Assembly: GCA_019787685.1 (NCBI GenBank)
Contig: JAHNUO010000005.1
Span: 868,001-932,000, forward strand
Source: Chiua virens
Taxonomy: Eukaryota > Basidiomycota > Agaricomycetes > Boletales > Boletaceae
Length of the DNA: 64,000 nucleotides
Direction of reading: 5' to 3'
This document shows positions 24,441 to 36,896 of the stretch, in pieces (within the stretch, counting starts at the first letter, position 1; each line of letters starts with the position of its first letter). The position numbers were made by a program, and so were the translations under genes. The notes under the pieces were generated by a model, which saw only the letters and a program-made list of their open reading frames with translations, did not search any database and was not told where the DNA came from.

Positions 24441-24829
24441 ACGTATGTGAATATATATACCCCTCTGTTCTTTGTCTCTCGACCACCATTACCCTCGTGG
24501 TATACAAGTATGTAGAGTCTTCTCGGGTTTGTGATATAGTGCTATTCGGGTGAGCGGGCCATGAACGGCCCGCAGCGCCGGCGACTCGCTGTGCCACGTG
24601 GTTTGTCGCACGCAGTGATTCCGACTTGCTCAGGGTCGATGATCACGGTCTTCGAATCAGTCTTGCTGGCGGGTCAACACCACGGACTCGGACAAATACT
24701 TGCTCTCTCACCGCAATGTGCTTCTTGGGTCTCATGGGTCTCATTCATGATGATTTTGTTATCCGGTACAAACTCCGGAGCTTGGTGGCCCGACTCTTGT
24801 ATGATCAAATCGTATAAATCCACTAGGGA
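24441..24829. other. Intergenic, NDUFAF7 to pectin methylesterase
   Basis: Terminator of one gene and promoter of the next on the same strand. No further feature recognised. Confidence 0.5.
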
Positions 24830-26508
24830 ATGCTTCTGTGTACGTTATTTTCCATGGCATTCATCTTCGCTGTGATAGTGTTTCAAGCCCTCCATGTGTG
24901 GGCGCTGTCTCCAGCGTATATTACATGCCAGTTTCAAAAACCCTACGGTGTCTCTGCTCTGACGGGCTGTCCGGAAGACACCCTATACGTTTCCCAAACC
25001 GATCCAGAAGCCAACTACACAAATGTGCAGAGTGCAATCTCATCTCTGTGAGTAAAGTGTACAGTGCAGCGACCACGACGACCTCACGTTGAACGTGTTA
25101 GTCCCGACTCTGAGAGTCAGGTCACCATTCTCGTTGGTGAAGGGGAGTATTTCGAGACCGTAAATATCACGCGCACGGGACCGCTCAATCTCTTGGTATG
25201 TATTCATTCACATTGTACACCCTCTTGTTCACGTCTCTCTCTAGGGCCAATTATCCGCTGACACGGCATTCGATCCAACTGGGAATGCATCCACGCGAAA
25301 CCTGGTACAAATTTTTAACAACAAATATGTCCTCACCAATTCGTCGGGGGATCAACTGTTTGATGACGCGCTCACCGCTGTTTTGACTGTTGCGCCAAAT
25401 TATGCTGGATCCTTGATCGGAGCCGGAACGAACGGTGCTTCTCTCCAACCATTCTTTGGAAATGTCGACTTCAAGGCGTACAACATCAACTTTGAAAACC
25501 GGGCAGTATGCTCATCATATTGTTCCCGGCGCCATTCACTTGTCACTCACGTACATCGTCGTCCAGGCCAACTATTCGATTTCCCAGGCACTGGTGACGG
25601 ACATCTCTTATGCTAATGCGTCCTTCTATGGGTGTGGATTTGCAAGTTATCAAGACACCTGGTATACGGGCCGAAACGCCAGTACGTATGTAGTAGACAG
25701 CATCATCTACGGGCAGACAGACTGTGGGTGTCTATCTCTTTCATTTTACAACCGAGTCACCTTTCGCCCTTCGCAGACTTGTTTGGATTCGGCACTGCGT
25801 ATGCAACATACTAAGTAACCTGGTGAACATTCGATTGACGAACTTTTTACTAGGTGGTTCCAGTCAGTGACGCTTGCCAACCGTGGTTGCGACGGGGGTA
25901 TCGCTGCATGGAAGGGTACTAGCCTCGCAGCTGCTCCCGGAAACCAATACGGTGCCTATATCTCGGACTCACGGATCATTCGAGTAAGTGTCACAACTTA
26001 GGCAGAGCACTCGCATGACCCTTTACAGTCTCCCGACGCCAACGCCACGACGATCACGTACCATTCCTGTTGGTTGGGTATGTCATTGTTCAACCTAACG
26101 GCCAAGCGAAGTAGTTGACCTGCATAGGTCGACCATGGAACGATTTGGCGACAACTGTATACCTCCGCACTTACATGGATGACAGCATAGAACCTGCTGG
26201 GTTTAAACCTTTTAACAGTGCAAGGTATGTGTTGCAAGTGGTCGTCTTACATGGATGGTGACACATGATCGACAGGCCGACGATCGCAAACACCACCTAT
26301 TACGCCGAATATACATCTTATGGTATGGCTCGAATCGTCTCATCAGCGCGTGCTTGTGGTTGAACGGTAGTAAACAGGCCCCGGTGCAAATGATTCTGCC
26401 CGTGTACCGGTGGAACATATACTAAGCGCCACGCAGGCAGAGAACTTCACGATCGAGGATGTTTTCCTCGAACGGCCTGCATGGATTGATTATGATTACG
26501 TGTACTAA
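24830..26508 (+). CDS. Secreted pectin methylesterase, CE8
   Basis: Removes methyl esters from plant pectin outside the cell, making it open to pectinases. Starts with a signal peptide (MLLCTLFSMAFIFAVIVFQA). The right-handed beta-helix domain shows the family regions: GEGEYFETVNITR, FKAYNINFEN, CGFASYQDTWYTG (QDTWY), TDYLFGFGTAWFQSVTLANR with a catalytic Asp, and LGRPWNDLATTVYLRTYM with the GRPW motif. The exon ending GGCACTGC and the next starting GTGG join as GTAWFQ; the in-frame TAA just after is intronic. About nine introns; all splice in frame. Length about 375 residues. Together with the GH10 xylanase it suggests a plant-associated or litter-decaying life. Confidence 0.9.
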
Positions 26509-26705
26509 GATGAATAGCCTATAGGCGAGTAGCACTAAGCGAAGGAGCCACCGAGTATTGATAGAACGCGGCACTCCAGCATATGAATCCAATCAACGAC
26601 TCATCTCAAATTTATTGAGCGTAGCGATTCACGGTGAAACTGAATCTATACAAGGTCATGGAACGTATGTCACAGCAGTCTAATCTACTATTTTCTATCG
26701 ATCGA

Positions 26706-28290
26706 TTAAGCGACATCGTGCAATTGGGTGGTTTGTTGCAGGGGGTTCTCCGTGAACCGTATGTTGCTAAGCTCCCTGCCAAATTCACTCATATGAGTCC
26801 TGTTTTCGTGTGCCTTTAGATTGAGCACGAGGCGAGGGGCAAAGCAGTATACAGGAAAACTCTGCAATGCGAACAATACTGCCTCGTAGATAGACCGCTG
26901 GTGTCGATTTTGTTGGTCCACACGCGCACAGGTGAGTTTCAATAATGAGGCATCGAGTTGTTCACTTACCGGCGAAGGAGTTGGATAATAGTAGTTCGCA
27001 ACCTTCATAGCGGTCATCAGGACATTACTAAGAACATCGCGTTAGTTTCATTCAAATGATTGCTAGTAAAGGTAAACGCACATTACGAAATAGATTGTGC
27101 TGTCCCGAATCATAATTTGCACAATGTCATTCACCTTCCAAGTTGCGGGTGGTTTGGAACGCCGGGACTCCCAGACATCTACGACGAAATAACCAAATGC
27201 GAGAACGAACAACAGGGCTTCGAACCCGAGTGTAGGGAATTGCGAAGATACGACAAACTCAGATGATGGGATTGTAACGTCGCACGCGTGCATGCCTGAA
27301 AAACGGTCGTCCGTGACTAGCAAAAAATATTGCATATAATTAGTGTGGCTATTCTTTGAGAGTGGCGCTCACAAGTAATTCCGCTGTCCTGGACCAATGG
27401 CTAGCATCAGCAAGGTGACGCACGCAGCATACCTCACGATGAAGGCAATGGCTATGATAAATACGACCCATCTGGACAAGCTCAAGAAGCGGCTTGAACT
27501 ACAGCTTAGAGCATATATCCGTTTTGTCATGATTACTGTGGATACGATATTCCATTCGCAAGGTCAACATCATGATAGGCGAAAGACAAATAACGTACTG
27601 TCCATCGCGACCCGAAAGATGTATGGCTCCCACATACGGAGTTGGTACCAGACAAGACCTAGTAGCCACCACGATCAGTCAGTCGTTCGATTGCGTAGAA
27701 AACAACACCACTGACATCTGACATGAAAAATAGAGGATCATAAGGTCATATTTTCTTGAATACACCAATAGAAATCCTTACTCCTGTAAAAAAAGGTCAA
27801 TCAGATGTACCCCGTCACGATGCAAACGAAACTCACATTCGGAGTCCAGTTTATATTACTTATATCTGTATTTGCTCAGCACCTGGATTCAAGGATATTG
27901 TGAAATGTTCTTACAAAGAAAGATGTCTCTGGAATCTAGTCAACACACAGTCCCTTATATGCTCTGTGGACGTACATGACCAGGAAAAGACTCAGATACC
28001 GTACAATCGCATATAGAAGCGTCATCAGGTTCCATTCTCTAGCCTTTTGCAACGTCTAGTCAAAGTAGGGACGGAAGCGATAGTTACGTACCCAGATAAG
28101 GTCGACCTGATCAACGCATCAACATCTCGTCAACCTGGAAGAACGGCTTGACCTTACCTCGTTCCCAAAGGCGAGCACTACGGCGACCGACAAACACAAC
28201 AATGAGGTTATGAACAACACTGATGATCATAGAACTCACTATAATCGTAAAGCAATGCCGTAGTGCTTGCGGCTGCGGGTCGATCATCAT
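26706..28290 (-). CDS. DUF6533-like seven-helix membrane protein
   Basis: Member of a large basidiomycete family of unknown function; the name rests on pattern memory. Reading from the high end: MMIDPQPQALRHCFTIIV, then in a neighbouring frame VVLAFGNEVDLIW, an intron, KAREWNLMTLLYAIVRYLSL (the W-N-L-x-x-L-Y-x-x-x-R-Y signature), RIYALSCSSSRFLSL, a long hydrophobic helix with AIGPG, ALLFVLAFGYFVVDVWESRR, IMIRDSTIYFV, NVLMTAMKVANYYY, and a C-terminal tail with FAPRLVLNLKAHENRT. The frame changes once near 28215 between the first two pieces. Exon limits between 27340 and 28000 are uncertain. A putative receptor or channel role would be guesswork. Confidence 0.6.
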
Positions 28291-29187
28291 TATCAGCGCC
28301 TGCAACGATCGAGAAAGATACCCGAAAATGAACCCACTTTGGCAAACCCTGAGCTGTTCGAGATACAACACACGAGAGGTAGACATCCTGGAGAGAGACC
28401 TAGTTTACGAAGCGTTCAATCGTCGTCCGACCTGCTTTTAAATATTATTTTCTTTTCTTTACGATTCATTTCACGAGAACCTGGACATGCTGTTCATAGC
28501 GCCCGGTCATGTCTACCATGCGAGAGCTCCACGTTGGGTCTGAATCCTCCGAATCGGAACCAGGAACTTCCCGCTACGGGTGCAAGCAAGGTACTACAGC
28601 GCCAAAAAAAAAAAAAGGTGCTCAAGGCGCTCAAGTTGGACAAGAGCTCCCAGCTTCAGCATTTAGAAATCCTTACAAAAGTATGTAAAAGGCACTCACT
28701 GAATTTCCTGGAGGACGCCGAGGCATGCTATGCGGCAGCCTTCGTGTTCCGTATCCGAGTCAGCCGGATAAAGTCTAGAAATGAAATAACCACATCGATT
28801 ATACTTAGCCATTGCAGCGCATACAACAACGGAAATTACAATACCATGACGCTCTTTCAGTGACAACTGTGGACTCGGTGCAAAGAGAATGCAAAATAAG
28901 TACCTCGCGTTGTGTCTGTACCTAGCACTGCGTGATCTTGCAGCAAAAGCAATGCATCTAGTACTATTCACACCAGTGCAATCTGGCAGTCGGGCCGGAC
29001 ACAGCGCAAAACGAATGCTCGGCGTACAAAGACAATTTTGCAAACGCGCGTGGTAGGACACGTTCCGGACACAGCACAACATAGCACCACCTCACGGATT
29101 GTGAAAGTCAAGCTTAATACACTAGATACACCCGAGAAAAAGGCGAGAAATTTGCCCTATCTTGTCGCTTGGACATCCCAAACAACA
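28291..29187. other. Intergenic, 0.9 kb
   Basis: No gene recognised. A plus-strand open frame at 28267-28863 has no protein-like features and runs through an A12 tract, so I left it out. Confidence 0.5.
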
Positions 29188-31640
29188 TCAAAGACTCGCG
29201 GGGTATTCCGCCTTGATGATATCCGCCAATTTTTCGGCAGCGGCGAGGACTGGTCCAGTCTGACGAGGGCAAATCAGCATCGCCGGCGACGCGAGGCAAA
29301 GCTACTCACCGTATGACCCGAGACCAACTTGGGGTACACCGACGCATCGCACACGCGGAGACCGAGCGTCCCTCGCACTCTCAGCTGCGCGTCCAACACC
29401 GCACGCGGATCGTCCACCTTGCCCATGGCGCACGATCCAAACGGATGGTAGAGTGTCTCCACCCTGTCCCGAATGATCTCACCGAGCTCCTTGTCGCTCA
29501 GCTTGTCAAAGTGGTGGTCGAGCAGCGGGTGCTTGCAACCGACGTCGGTAATGTCGGTCATGGGTGCCGTGTGGGCGATTTTGTATGCCCCCCGGACCCC
29601 GCGGACGAGCGCGTCGAGGTCGTGTCGCGTCGCAAGATAGCTGAGGGCGCGTTGAGGAAGGGGTATCAACCGAGGAAAGAAAGACCGACTTTGGATCAAT
29701 GAGGGGATCGTCCCAGGGGTTTGCAGACTTGAGCTGAACGCTCCCGACGCTCGTTGGGCTAAGTTCGGAGTCAGTGCAAGGCGTATCCAATACGCAAAAT
29801 GACTTTCCGTAAAACGGTCGTTGCGAGGGTATAGCCATGCAACCCGGCTTCCAATGTGAACGAATGGTTCTCGATTGGAACGGGGAGAATAATGACTTCG
29901 ATATCGGGGGCGTTTGGAGCTGAGGTGGTGTCCTCGATGTCGTTGTTGTAATCCGAAGGAGGGAACAACGTTTGATCGTCTGTTCGGAAGAAGGCGACCG
30001 CTTCGCCAGCCTGAATCGAACTCAAAATCTAGTGAAAACCGTGCGAGAAAAACAGGCGTACGTTGCAAGTAAGGGGACCCGTTCCGAAAATCATGTACTG
30101 GGAAAGTGCCTTGAAGAGCTTGACAGCACTGATCGCATCGTAAGGTTCCATGAAGCTGTGGGAAACGCCCAGCTTATCTTTGAGACGCAAATGGAAGCAA
30201 GGATGGTCGGAGAGATTAGCGCCTACACCCGGGGAATCAGCGACAACGGGTATGTTGTGTTTCGTGAGGACATCCGCAGGACCGACCCCGGACAGCATGA
30301 GAATATGTGGACTGTGAACCGCTCCACCACTGTGCAACATTGAAGGATGGTGCGGCTGAAGGAGCGAGAGACGTACCAAACGATGACTTCTTTGAGGGCC
30401 TTTGCAAGACGGGATGTCTGTTGCTTTCCATTGGCAAACTCGACGGCAACTGCACGTGGCGTACCGGAAGAAGAGTCAAAGACAATCCTTGTTACGCGGG
30501 CGTGGGTGACGACTTTGAGATTTGGTCTGGCAAGGACCTCGGGGGTGAGATAGGCGGCCTCGGAAGACACGCGTTGACCGCGACTGTCGATATAAGTCAC
30601 TGAAAAAAAGTGAGAGATGAGGGAGGAAGAGGGAGAGTACTGACTGATCTATTGGGAAGGGTCGACGGGTGAGGAACGTTGAATGGGATCAAGACGTACC
30701 TTGTTAGTTCCAAGGGTCCCGTTTGAGGTGTTAAAATCGGGGCTAAAGGGGACACCTGCATTGATGCTGGCCTTGACGAAGAGGGAACCCGCCCGCCAAA
30801 TGTAGGAATTATAACCGACGGTAACAGGACCGCGTGAGCCTCGAAGGGAGGCATCGACGAGTGGGAATCTCTGGTCTGAGGTATAATTCTCGAATTTGCG
30901 AAAATAGCTACGGGCACGTTCAGCGAGGAAATAGAGAGAGAGCAAAAAGCATACGTTTCGAAAGACTTCCAGGACCAAGAGTCGTCGCCGACGATGGCGG
31001 CACACTCGTCATAGTCGGAGGGTGCACCATAATGAGCCCTGGGAGACGTCAGAATAAAAAATAAAGACGAGTAAACGACGTGCATGAGGGCGTTTATCGA
31101 GGAACCTTGAGGGATGATCAAAAGGAGTAAGGAGGGTAGAAAAACCACGTACATCCACCAAGGAGACGGGCTGGAGAGCCATGAGCGGGGGAATGGGTGA
31201 GAATGGGGAAGACGTACCGCGTGGCCAGAATTTCTTCTTGTTGTGGGCATGCTGCTGAGGTACAGTGTAGAGGTTGTAGTCGTGTGGGCTGCGGAAGAGC
31301 CTCGGGAACGCGGCGGGTGTTGTGCTGTCACTAAGGGCCTTTCCACTGGGGGATGGTGAGACTGAGAAGGGCCACTTTGGAAGAAAGATACCTTTGACCG
31401 GCCTCGATGAGGAGAACTCGAACGTCAGCACGCTCGGAGAGACGCGCGGCAAGAACACATCCCGCGGTACCTGTAAACTGGATGTGAGCTGGAAAAACAG
31501 AAGAAGACCAAAAACCGACCACCACCGACAATAATGAAATCAAATTCTTCTTTTTCTGGCTGAACTTGTTTCGACCGGCACTTGTTTACAAGAAAGGCCA
31601 GCACGGCGAGTCCAGCGACGGATCGGAGGAGTAGTGACAT
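29188..31640 (-). CDS. GMC oxidoreductase (FAD-dependent alcohol/aryl-alcohol type)
   Basis: Oxidises an alcohol or sugar with FAD, giving H2O2 or reducing a quinone; substrate not predictable. Start at 31640: a hydrophobic N-terminus ([20 protein letters not shown]) that may be a signal or anchor. FAD site DFIIVGGG then [12 protein letters not shown] (intron between); [35 protein letters not shown]; an interior with [17 protein letters not shown], the second GMC signature; and the catalytic end [31 protein letters not shown] with the two active-site histidines. Ends EYPASL at 29188. There are about ten introns. The family is large in wood- and litter-decaying fungi. The segment around 29640-29720 changes frame (DPKS to ATRHDLDAL), which may be an intron or another indel. 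Confidence 0.88.
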
Positions 31641-31690
31641 CGGTATACGAGTGGCTGTGCTGATTACCCTGTTGCTCCTGCTCCAAAGAC
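31641..31690. promoter_or_regulatory. 50-bp divergent gap, GMC oxidoreductase / RhoGAP
   Basis: Only 50 bp lie between the two start codons. Both transcription starts must be within it or inside the partner's leader or coding region. It contains no obvious TATA box. Confidence 0.5.
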
Positions 31691-33420
31691 ATGGTACCCG
31701 ACAACGCTCCCCCCTCCAAAGCATCCCTTCTCAAGTGGTGGTCCCAGTTCACGAACGTTCAGAAATCAAAGAAATTCCCAGATTACACCCAACGTACGTT
31801 CATATACTCGACCTCTTTGTTAAGCTTACCATCCCAAAGCAACCGACGACGACGACCATCCTGTGTTCGGCCGGCCTCTCAAGGACTCCCTCAGGCGTGC
31901 CAGCGTGCAGATATCCACCGCAAATGCAAACGGCGACCTTTACGTCTGGGGTTACATCCCCGTCGTCGTCGCAAAGTGGTCCGTCCATCATCTCCTCTCA
32001 CCTCCATCACCTCACCTCCTCCCAGTGGTCTCTATCTGAAAGAAAACGGTACCTTTCCGTCACACCTCTCCTTCTTCCTAACTAATCCCTCCAAGCAACC
32101 GAGGTCGAAGGCACTTTCCGTGTCAACGGTTCCGCCAAACGCATGCGCGAACTCCAGGGTGCCTTCGAGACCCCTCCCCGTGTGCGTAATCTCTTCCTCT
32201 CTTCTCCTCTCCTCTTCCATTCATCCTATCACTAGTACGGAAAATCTCTCGAATGGAAGAACGAACACTACACAACCCACGATGTCGCCAGCGTCTTTCG
32301 CCGTTATCTCACCCAGATGCCCGTAAGTTTCTACCCTCTACTCCCCACATCCGCCCCTATTTGTCCTCCGATCAGGAGCCTGTCATCCCGCACGACATGT
32401 ATCATAAAGTGAGTCCTATCTCCTCTCCGTCCCCACATCCCTCATCGCTTCCCCAAGTTCCGAGACATCCTCGGTTAGTATGCTATCCCCATTTACTTCA
32501 CCCCCCTTGATCATTCCCCCAGCTAAGCAACCGTTCAACCATGACAACGTCATTGCCACTTACAGGCACTTGATCTCTCGCATGCCAAGAGCCAATCAAT
32601 ACCTCCTCCTCTATGTCCTCGACCTCTTGTCCGTCTTTGCACGTAAATCAGACAAGAACCTCATGACAGCTGCCAGTCCGTTCATCCTTTACCTATCTTT
32701 CCTGCGTTCACCTCTCTTTCAGACCTCGCAGTCATCTTTCGTCCCGGCCTTATATCCCATCCCAATCACGAACTCTCTCCGGGCGAACATCAGCTTAGCC
32801 AACGGGTCCTAGAGTTTCTCATCGATCAACAGGATTGTTTCCTGCTCGACATACCACCTCCGCCACGCTCAGATCCCTCGCCCTCATGGCGCCCCCAATC
32901 ACGCTCCATCCCCCATCCTTCGCATGAGCCAGACGATCCGGATTTTCTGCTCACCTCTGACGACGAACGCCCTTCTGCCGATGGGTGGAAGCTCGTCACG
33001 GACAACAGGCGACGCATCATGCGACGACGTACCACGCACGAACCTCTCGGTGGGTTACCCTCCTCTGCGCCAGCGTGCCTTACCCTTCCACGTCGCTAAA
33101 CGCCGACTCTTTTCCTATACCCTGCCACCCGATCACTGCCATCATCACTCGCTTTCCTTTCTGTTGGGATCCACTTGTATATCACAGACTCGCCGAATCG
33201 CTTGGAAATTCCACACGGTCCGGCTCCGCTCTCTCCTGTCGCCGAATGGCCTGTATCTAGTTCAAACAGTCCGACAGCCTCCCTGAATAGGAGTCGAACG
33301 CTACCATCCCAGCGGAATAGTGGCGACGATGACCGGCAGCGCGCGAGACTGTTGAGAAAACAAAGACCACAGACACCTCTTCCGGAGGGACTTGTTCCAG
33401 GGGCGAACATGAGTGCCTAG
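31691..33420 (+). CDS. RhoGAP domain protein, Sac7/Bag7-like
   Basis: Speeds GTP hydrolysis on Rho GTPases, so acts on cell-wall and actin control. Start at 31691 (MVPDNAPPSKASLLKWWSQF). Domain order: FGRPLKDSLRRASVQIST, VWGYIPVVVAKCGLYLKENA, EVEGTFRVNGSAKRMRELQ with the Arg finger in FRVNGS, YGKSLEWKNEHYTTHDVASV, RRYLTQMPEPVIPHDMYHKF, FNHDNVIATYRHLISRMP, NQYLLLYVLDLLSVFA, DLAVIFRPGLISHP, VLEFLIDQQDCFLLDIP. This matches the Sac7/Bag7 group that regulates Rho1. A Ser/Pro/Arg-rich C-terminus follows a longer intron of about 140 nt (about 33049-33189) and ends GANMSA at 33420. About eight introns, all in frame as read. Confidence 0.88.
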
Positions 33421-34019
33421 CGAGAGGAAAGAGAGGCGATGGATTCTGCGATGGGCGATGAAAATAATGATATGACCAGGTCGGTGGGATATTATACCTG
33501 ATCTGTCGGACGATTACAACGGGGTGCGCCATGACCGCCGGCCGTTTTTGTATCGTTTGATCCATCGGTGGCACCCTGCTCGCTTGGTGCCTTGACTTTG
33601 ACTTGTGTTGTATGGACAAGGACAGGCGTATACATATTCTAACTTGGTCGACACCTGGCTCTCGGCATGGCGGCAATGATTGTGAGCTCCACTGACCGCG
33701 AGAATGGTTGATCCCATGAAAACTGCGGAGTGTGTAGTCGGCTCCATTCCCGAGACGCCAGCTCAGTTACCAGCCTGAGCGATAGATACATAGACTCGAG
33801 TGGAAAAATATCCATCTCGAACTTGGGCGAAGCGATGAGAGCGCTCGAGCGGGTGGTTACTACCAGATCTTATTCCGCAGCAGTGCGGTGAGTTATTTCA
33901 GGAATGATGGAAAGAGAATATATTTCAGGTTCATATTAGAGCGGAAATGCAAATAAGTTTACGCTCAACGTCTGACATCTGACCCTCGTTCCTTCCCTTG
34001 TTCCTTCCCTTGAGTAGAC
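33421..34019. other. Intergenic before GH17 gene
   Basis: No gene recognised. Presumed promoter and leader of the GH17 gene; a direct repeat of TTCCTTCCCTTG occurs at about 33989-34012, just before the start codon. Confidence 0.5.
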
Positions 34020-36147
34020 ATGCAGTCCAGCGACGACTACATGATGCGCCAGGTCTCATCCTATCGTGACAACCCCGCAATGGCATCCAGCCCAGAGATG
34101 CAGAACTATTACGACGACATCGTGCGTATCCCTCCATCCCAACCGAATTTACATATATAAGCACATACAAATGAATCTCCACCCTGTTTTCCATTTTCCA
34201 TCCCTACCTCACTTCAAACCTAATCGTTCTTTCCTCCCTAGCCCGTTCATAGCCAGCCTGGCAACCACGCTCCTTCGTCCTTCCAGTCGACATCAGACCT
34301 TGCCAACCCAAACTTCAGAAACTCGCAACCTTCTGGTTTCGCCGAAGCACCATACATGCCTCAAGCAAATCCGTACGCGAACCTCGAAGCACCTCGCACC
34401 AGCGAATGGCTCGAGAAGACCCAACAGTCCAACAAACGATCCAAGTTCATCGTCCGTATTCCCTCCTCATCTCCCCACCTACACTCACATCGTCCCAGGT
34501 CATTGGTTCCATCTTGCTTCTCGCCATTCTCATCGGCGTCGGTGTCGGCGTCGGTGTCACACTCTCGAAGAAGAACAACAACGACTCCTCGGCTCCAACA
34601 AATGTACCCACGGGCACGAACCCCAACGACCCCGCCAACTTCCAGAAGAACCCTCTCTTGAAGCATGCATTCTGGGGTATTGCTTACACTCCCATCGGTG
34701 CTCAGTTACCCGACTGCGGTGCCACCCAAGGTGCGTCTTCGTCCCTTGTTCCTGTAATGTTTCCTAAATGGTCCGCAGACCAGGTCATCATTGACATTCA
34801 GGTATTTGATGCACCCCAGTTTCTCTAACGTTCAGCTCACGTCTCCCAAGCAAATGTCTCAAATCACGTCCAACATACGTCTCTACGGTGCAGACTGCAA
34901 TCAGTCTTCGCTCGTTCTCGCTGCTATCCAGCTCAGCAAGGTCAATATAAGTGTGTGGCTCGGGAATTATCCTGCTCTCAACGACAATGGCACTGCCTTT
35001 AACCGTCAAAATGGGGAGCTCCAGACCGCGCTCGAGCAGTTTGGTGCTGCCAACGTCGCCGGTGTAACTGTCGGGAACGAATTTATCCTCGAGTAAGTCT
35101 CCTTGTTCTGCCGCCACTGCGTCCCTTATCTTGGCCAAACAGTGCAGTCACAGCCGCAGGTTCAAACAGCCCTAACGGTGCCGCTGGGGATGCCGGTAGG
35201 TTTCCGTCACCTGTCTTTGGAGCTCCATCTCATATGATTTCAGCTGCTGCGCAGCTCATCCCATATATCAATACCACGCGTAGCATGCTTGCTTCGTTGA
35301 ACTTGGGAAAGACTATTCCCGTTGGTAACGCCGATGCAGGAAGCTACTTCAACACGAAAGTGCTCGAAGCAGTGGACTATGGCATGTCCAATGTTCACCC
35401 ATGGTTTGCGAACCAGAGCATTGAGAATGCTGCCGGCTGGACCTGGGATTTCTTCGAGACCGTCAATGTTGCGGCTGCTAAAGCACTTCCTAACACCCCC
35501 AACATGTACATCGCCGAGACCGGTTGGCCAACGGTACGTGACCATTGTAGGTTCATCGTTTCCACGGGCTGGACCTTGCTTGCTTAGAACACTTCAACAT
35601 TCAACTACAACCCCAATGATGGCCCTTCCGTCGCTTCCGTCGCTAACTTGCAGGTATGCTTATTCCAAGTCTTAACTTGGCTCGTGAACTCATTACTTTC
35701 AGTCCTATATCAACACGTTTGCTTGTCAAGGTAAGCATTACTTCCGAGGTGATTCTCAGGTGGAGCGAGAACTGATCTATTTGTGTAGCAACTCAAAATG
35801 GCACGGAATACTTTTTCTTCGAGGTACGTTTCTAATTTTGACGTTTTGAATCACTTCCGCTCACTGTGCTTTAGTACAACGACCAGCCCTGGCAGGTATG
35901 TATTTATGTCATCGTGCTCATTGGAAGGGAGCGCTAATATATTCTCCAGGCTGCGGATTATGGTGGTGTCGAGGTAACTAGCAAATTCTCCGTTAGTTTA
36001 ATAGTAACATCTCACAACGTGTTGACAGGGATACTGGGGTCTCTTCGATGCAAAGTAAGTCCACCAAACGATCATGTTCCATTGATAAACAATTTGGTTT
36101 GCAGTGGAAACTTCAAAAATCTCACCCTTCCCGACTGTCCGCCATAG
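34020..36147 (+). CDS. Membrane-anchored GH17 glucan endo-1,3-beta-glucosidase
   Basis: Cuts or remodels beta-1,3-glucan of the fungal wall. The start at 34020 gives a disordered cytoplasmic N-terminus (MQSSDDYMMRQVSS), then one membrane helix (VIGSILLLAILIGVGVGVGV), a short linker and the catalytic domain: type II topology as in fungal Bgl2/Scw-like wall enzymes of basidiomycetes. Catalytic motifs: VAGVTVGNEFI with the acid Glu, and NMYIAETGWPT with the nucleophile Glu. Also HAFWGIAYTPIGAQLPDCG, ITSNIRLYGADCNQSSLVL, GMSNVHPWFANQ. The 3' half is cut into very small exons (SYINTFACQ, YNDQPWQ, AADYGGVE, GYWGLFDAN), ending NLTLPDCPP at 36147. All joints are in frame. Confidence 0.9.
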
Positions 36148-36691
36148 ATTTGATTAAAAACTCACCCTGCGGACTCGCTATTTCCTGTCCTATTTGTACG
36201 CCCGGTTTATTACCCACCACCTTTGACTTTCGTTGTCTTTAATTGGACTTGTACTTTGCTTCGCCCTCACGGATCGTGGACTCTCCTTACCTCATCTTAT
36301 GACTCCGATGTCTCGATGGTTATATTCCCCCATCCTCGACTCATTCCCCGGTCGCATGCACATTTAGACGCGGATCGTATTGCTCACGCGTTATGGAACC
36401 CAAACAATACCCTTTACCTCCGCGGGATGGACACCTATGTCGAGACGACGATGGATGGGGAGAAGTGGATCTTCACACATTATTCAGATCTTGTGATACA
36501 TTTCATTCGACAGGCGTGTTTATACCGTCGGCAGGGACCACTACTGACGTATAACATTCATTTGTTGGTGAAACTGCGGACTTTTTTCCTGGCGACAGTC
36601 CGTGCTGAATGTCAATAATTATGTTGTCACCATTCGCTTGTTACATACACACTTACGTGTCCGAACACACATAAATAACACTTGGCCAAAC
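36148..36691. other. Intergenic between GH17 and tRNA pair
   Basis: 3' region of the GH17 gene. A plus-strand open frame (36223-36618, no ATG at its head) has no recognisable features. Nothing else seen. Confidence 0.5.
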
Positions 36692-36696
36692 AAAAA
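36692..36696 (-). terminator. Pol III T-run terminator of minus tRNA-Gly
   Basis: Five T on the minus strand, 3 nt after the 3' end of the tRNA gene. Confidence 0.75.
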
Positions 36697-36699
36697 GAT

Positions 36700-36770
36700 T
36701 GCATCAGCCGGGAGTCGAACCCGGAGCTAGGCCATGGGAAGACCCAATGTTACCGCTACACCACTAATGC
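36700..36770 (-). tRNA. tRNA-Gly (anticodon CCC), copy 1
   Basis: 71-nt intronless cloverleaf. Acceptor GCATTAG pairs with CTGATGC, discriminator A; T arm CCGGG-TTCGACT-CCCGG holds the B box; anticodon stem GGGTC/GGCCT frames the loop TTCCCAT, so the anticodon is CCC, reading GGG glycine codons. A TATA-like TCATATAA lies about 20 bp upstream (36789-36796 on the plus strand). It is identical to the copy at 36897 but in the opposite direction. Confidence 0.92.
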
Positions 36771-36866
36771 AACTGGAGTGATCTGCGCTTATATGACACA
36801 CAACGAATATGACGTCTTTGAGTTCCAGCGGGCTCGTAAGCGTGACAATTCCGAGCCTGGCGAGAT

Positions 36867-36874
36867 TATAAAAA
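36867..36874 (+). promoter_or_regulatory. TATA-like element upstream of plus tRNA-Gly
   Basis: TATAAAAA lies 23-30 bp before the tRNA 5' end, the place where upstream TATA elements aid Pol III recruitment in many fungi. Confidence 0.5.
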
Positions 36875-36896
36875 CATCCAACCATTGGGTATTTGA

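Noticed and set aside
25800..25855. Stop codon TAA inside the pectin methylesterase
   Set aside because: It lies in an intron; a GTATGC donor upstream joins FGFGTA to WFQSVTLANR in frame.
28267..28863. Plus-strand open frame of 198 codons
   Set aside because: It is antisense to the N-terminus of the DUF6533-like gene, contains an A12 run translated as polylysine, and looks random.
36223..36618. Plus-strand open frame of 131 codons after the GH17 gene
   Set aside because: It begins at TTG, has no recognisable domain and lies in the 3' region.
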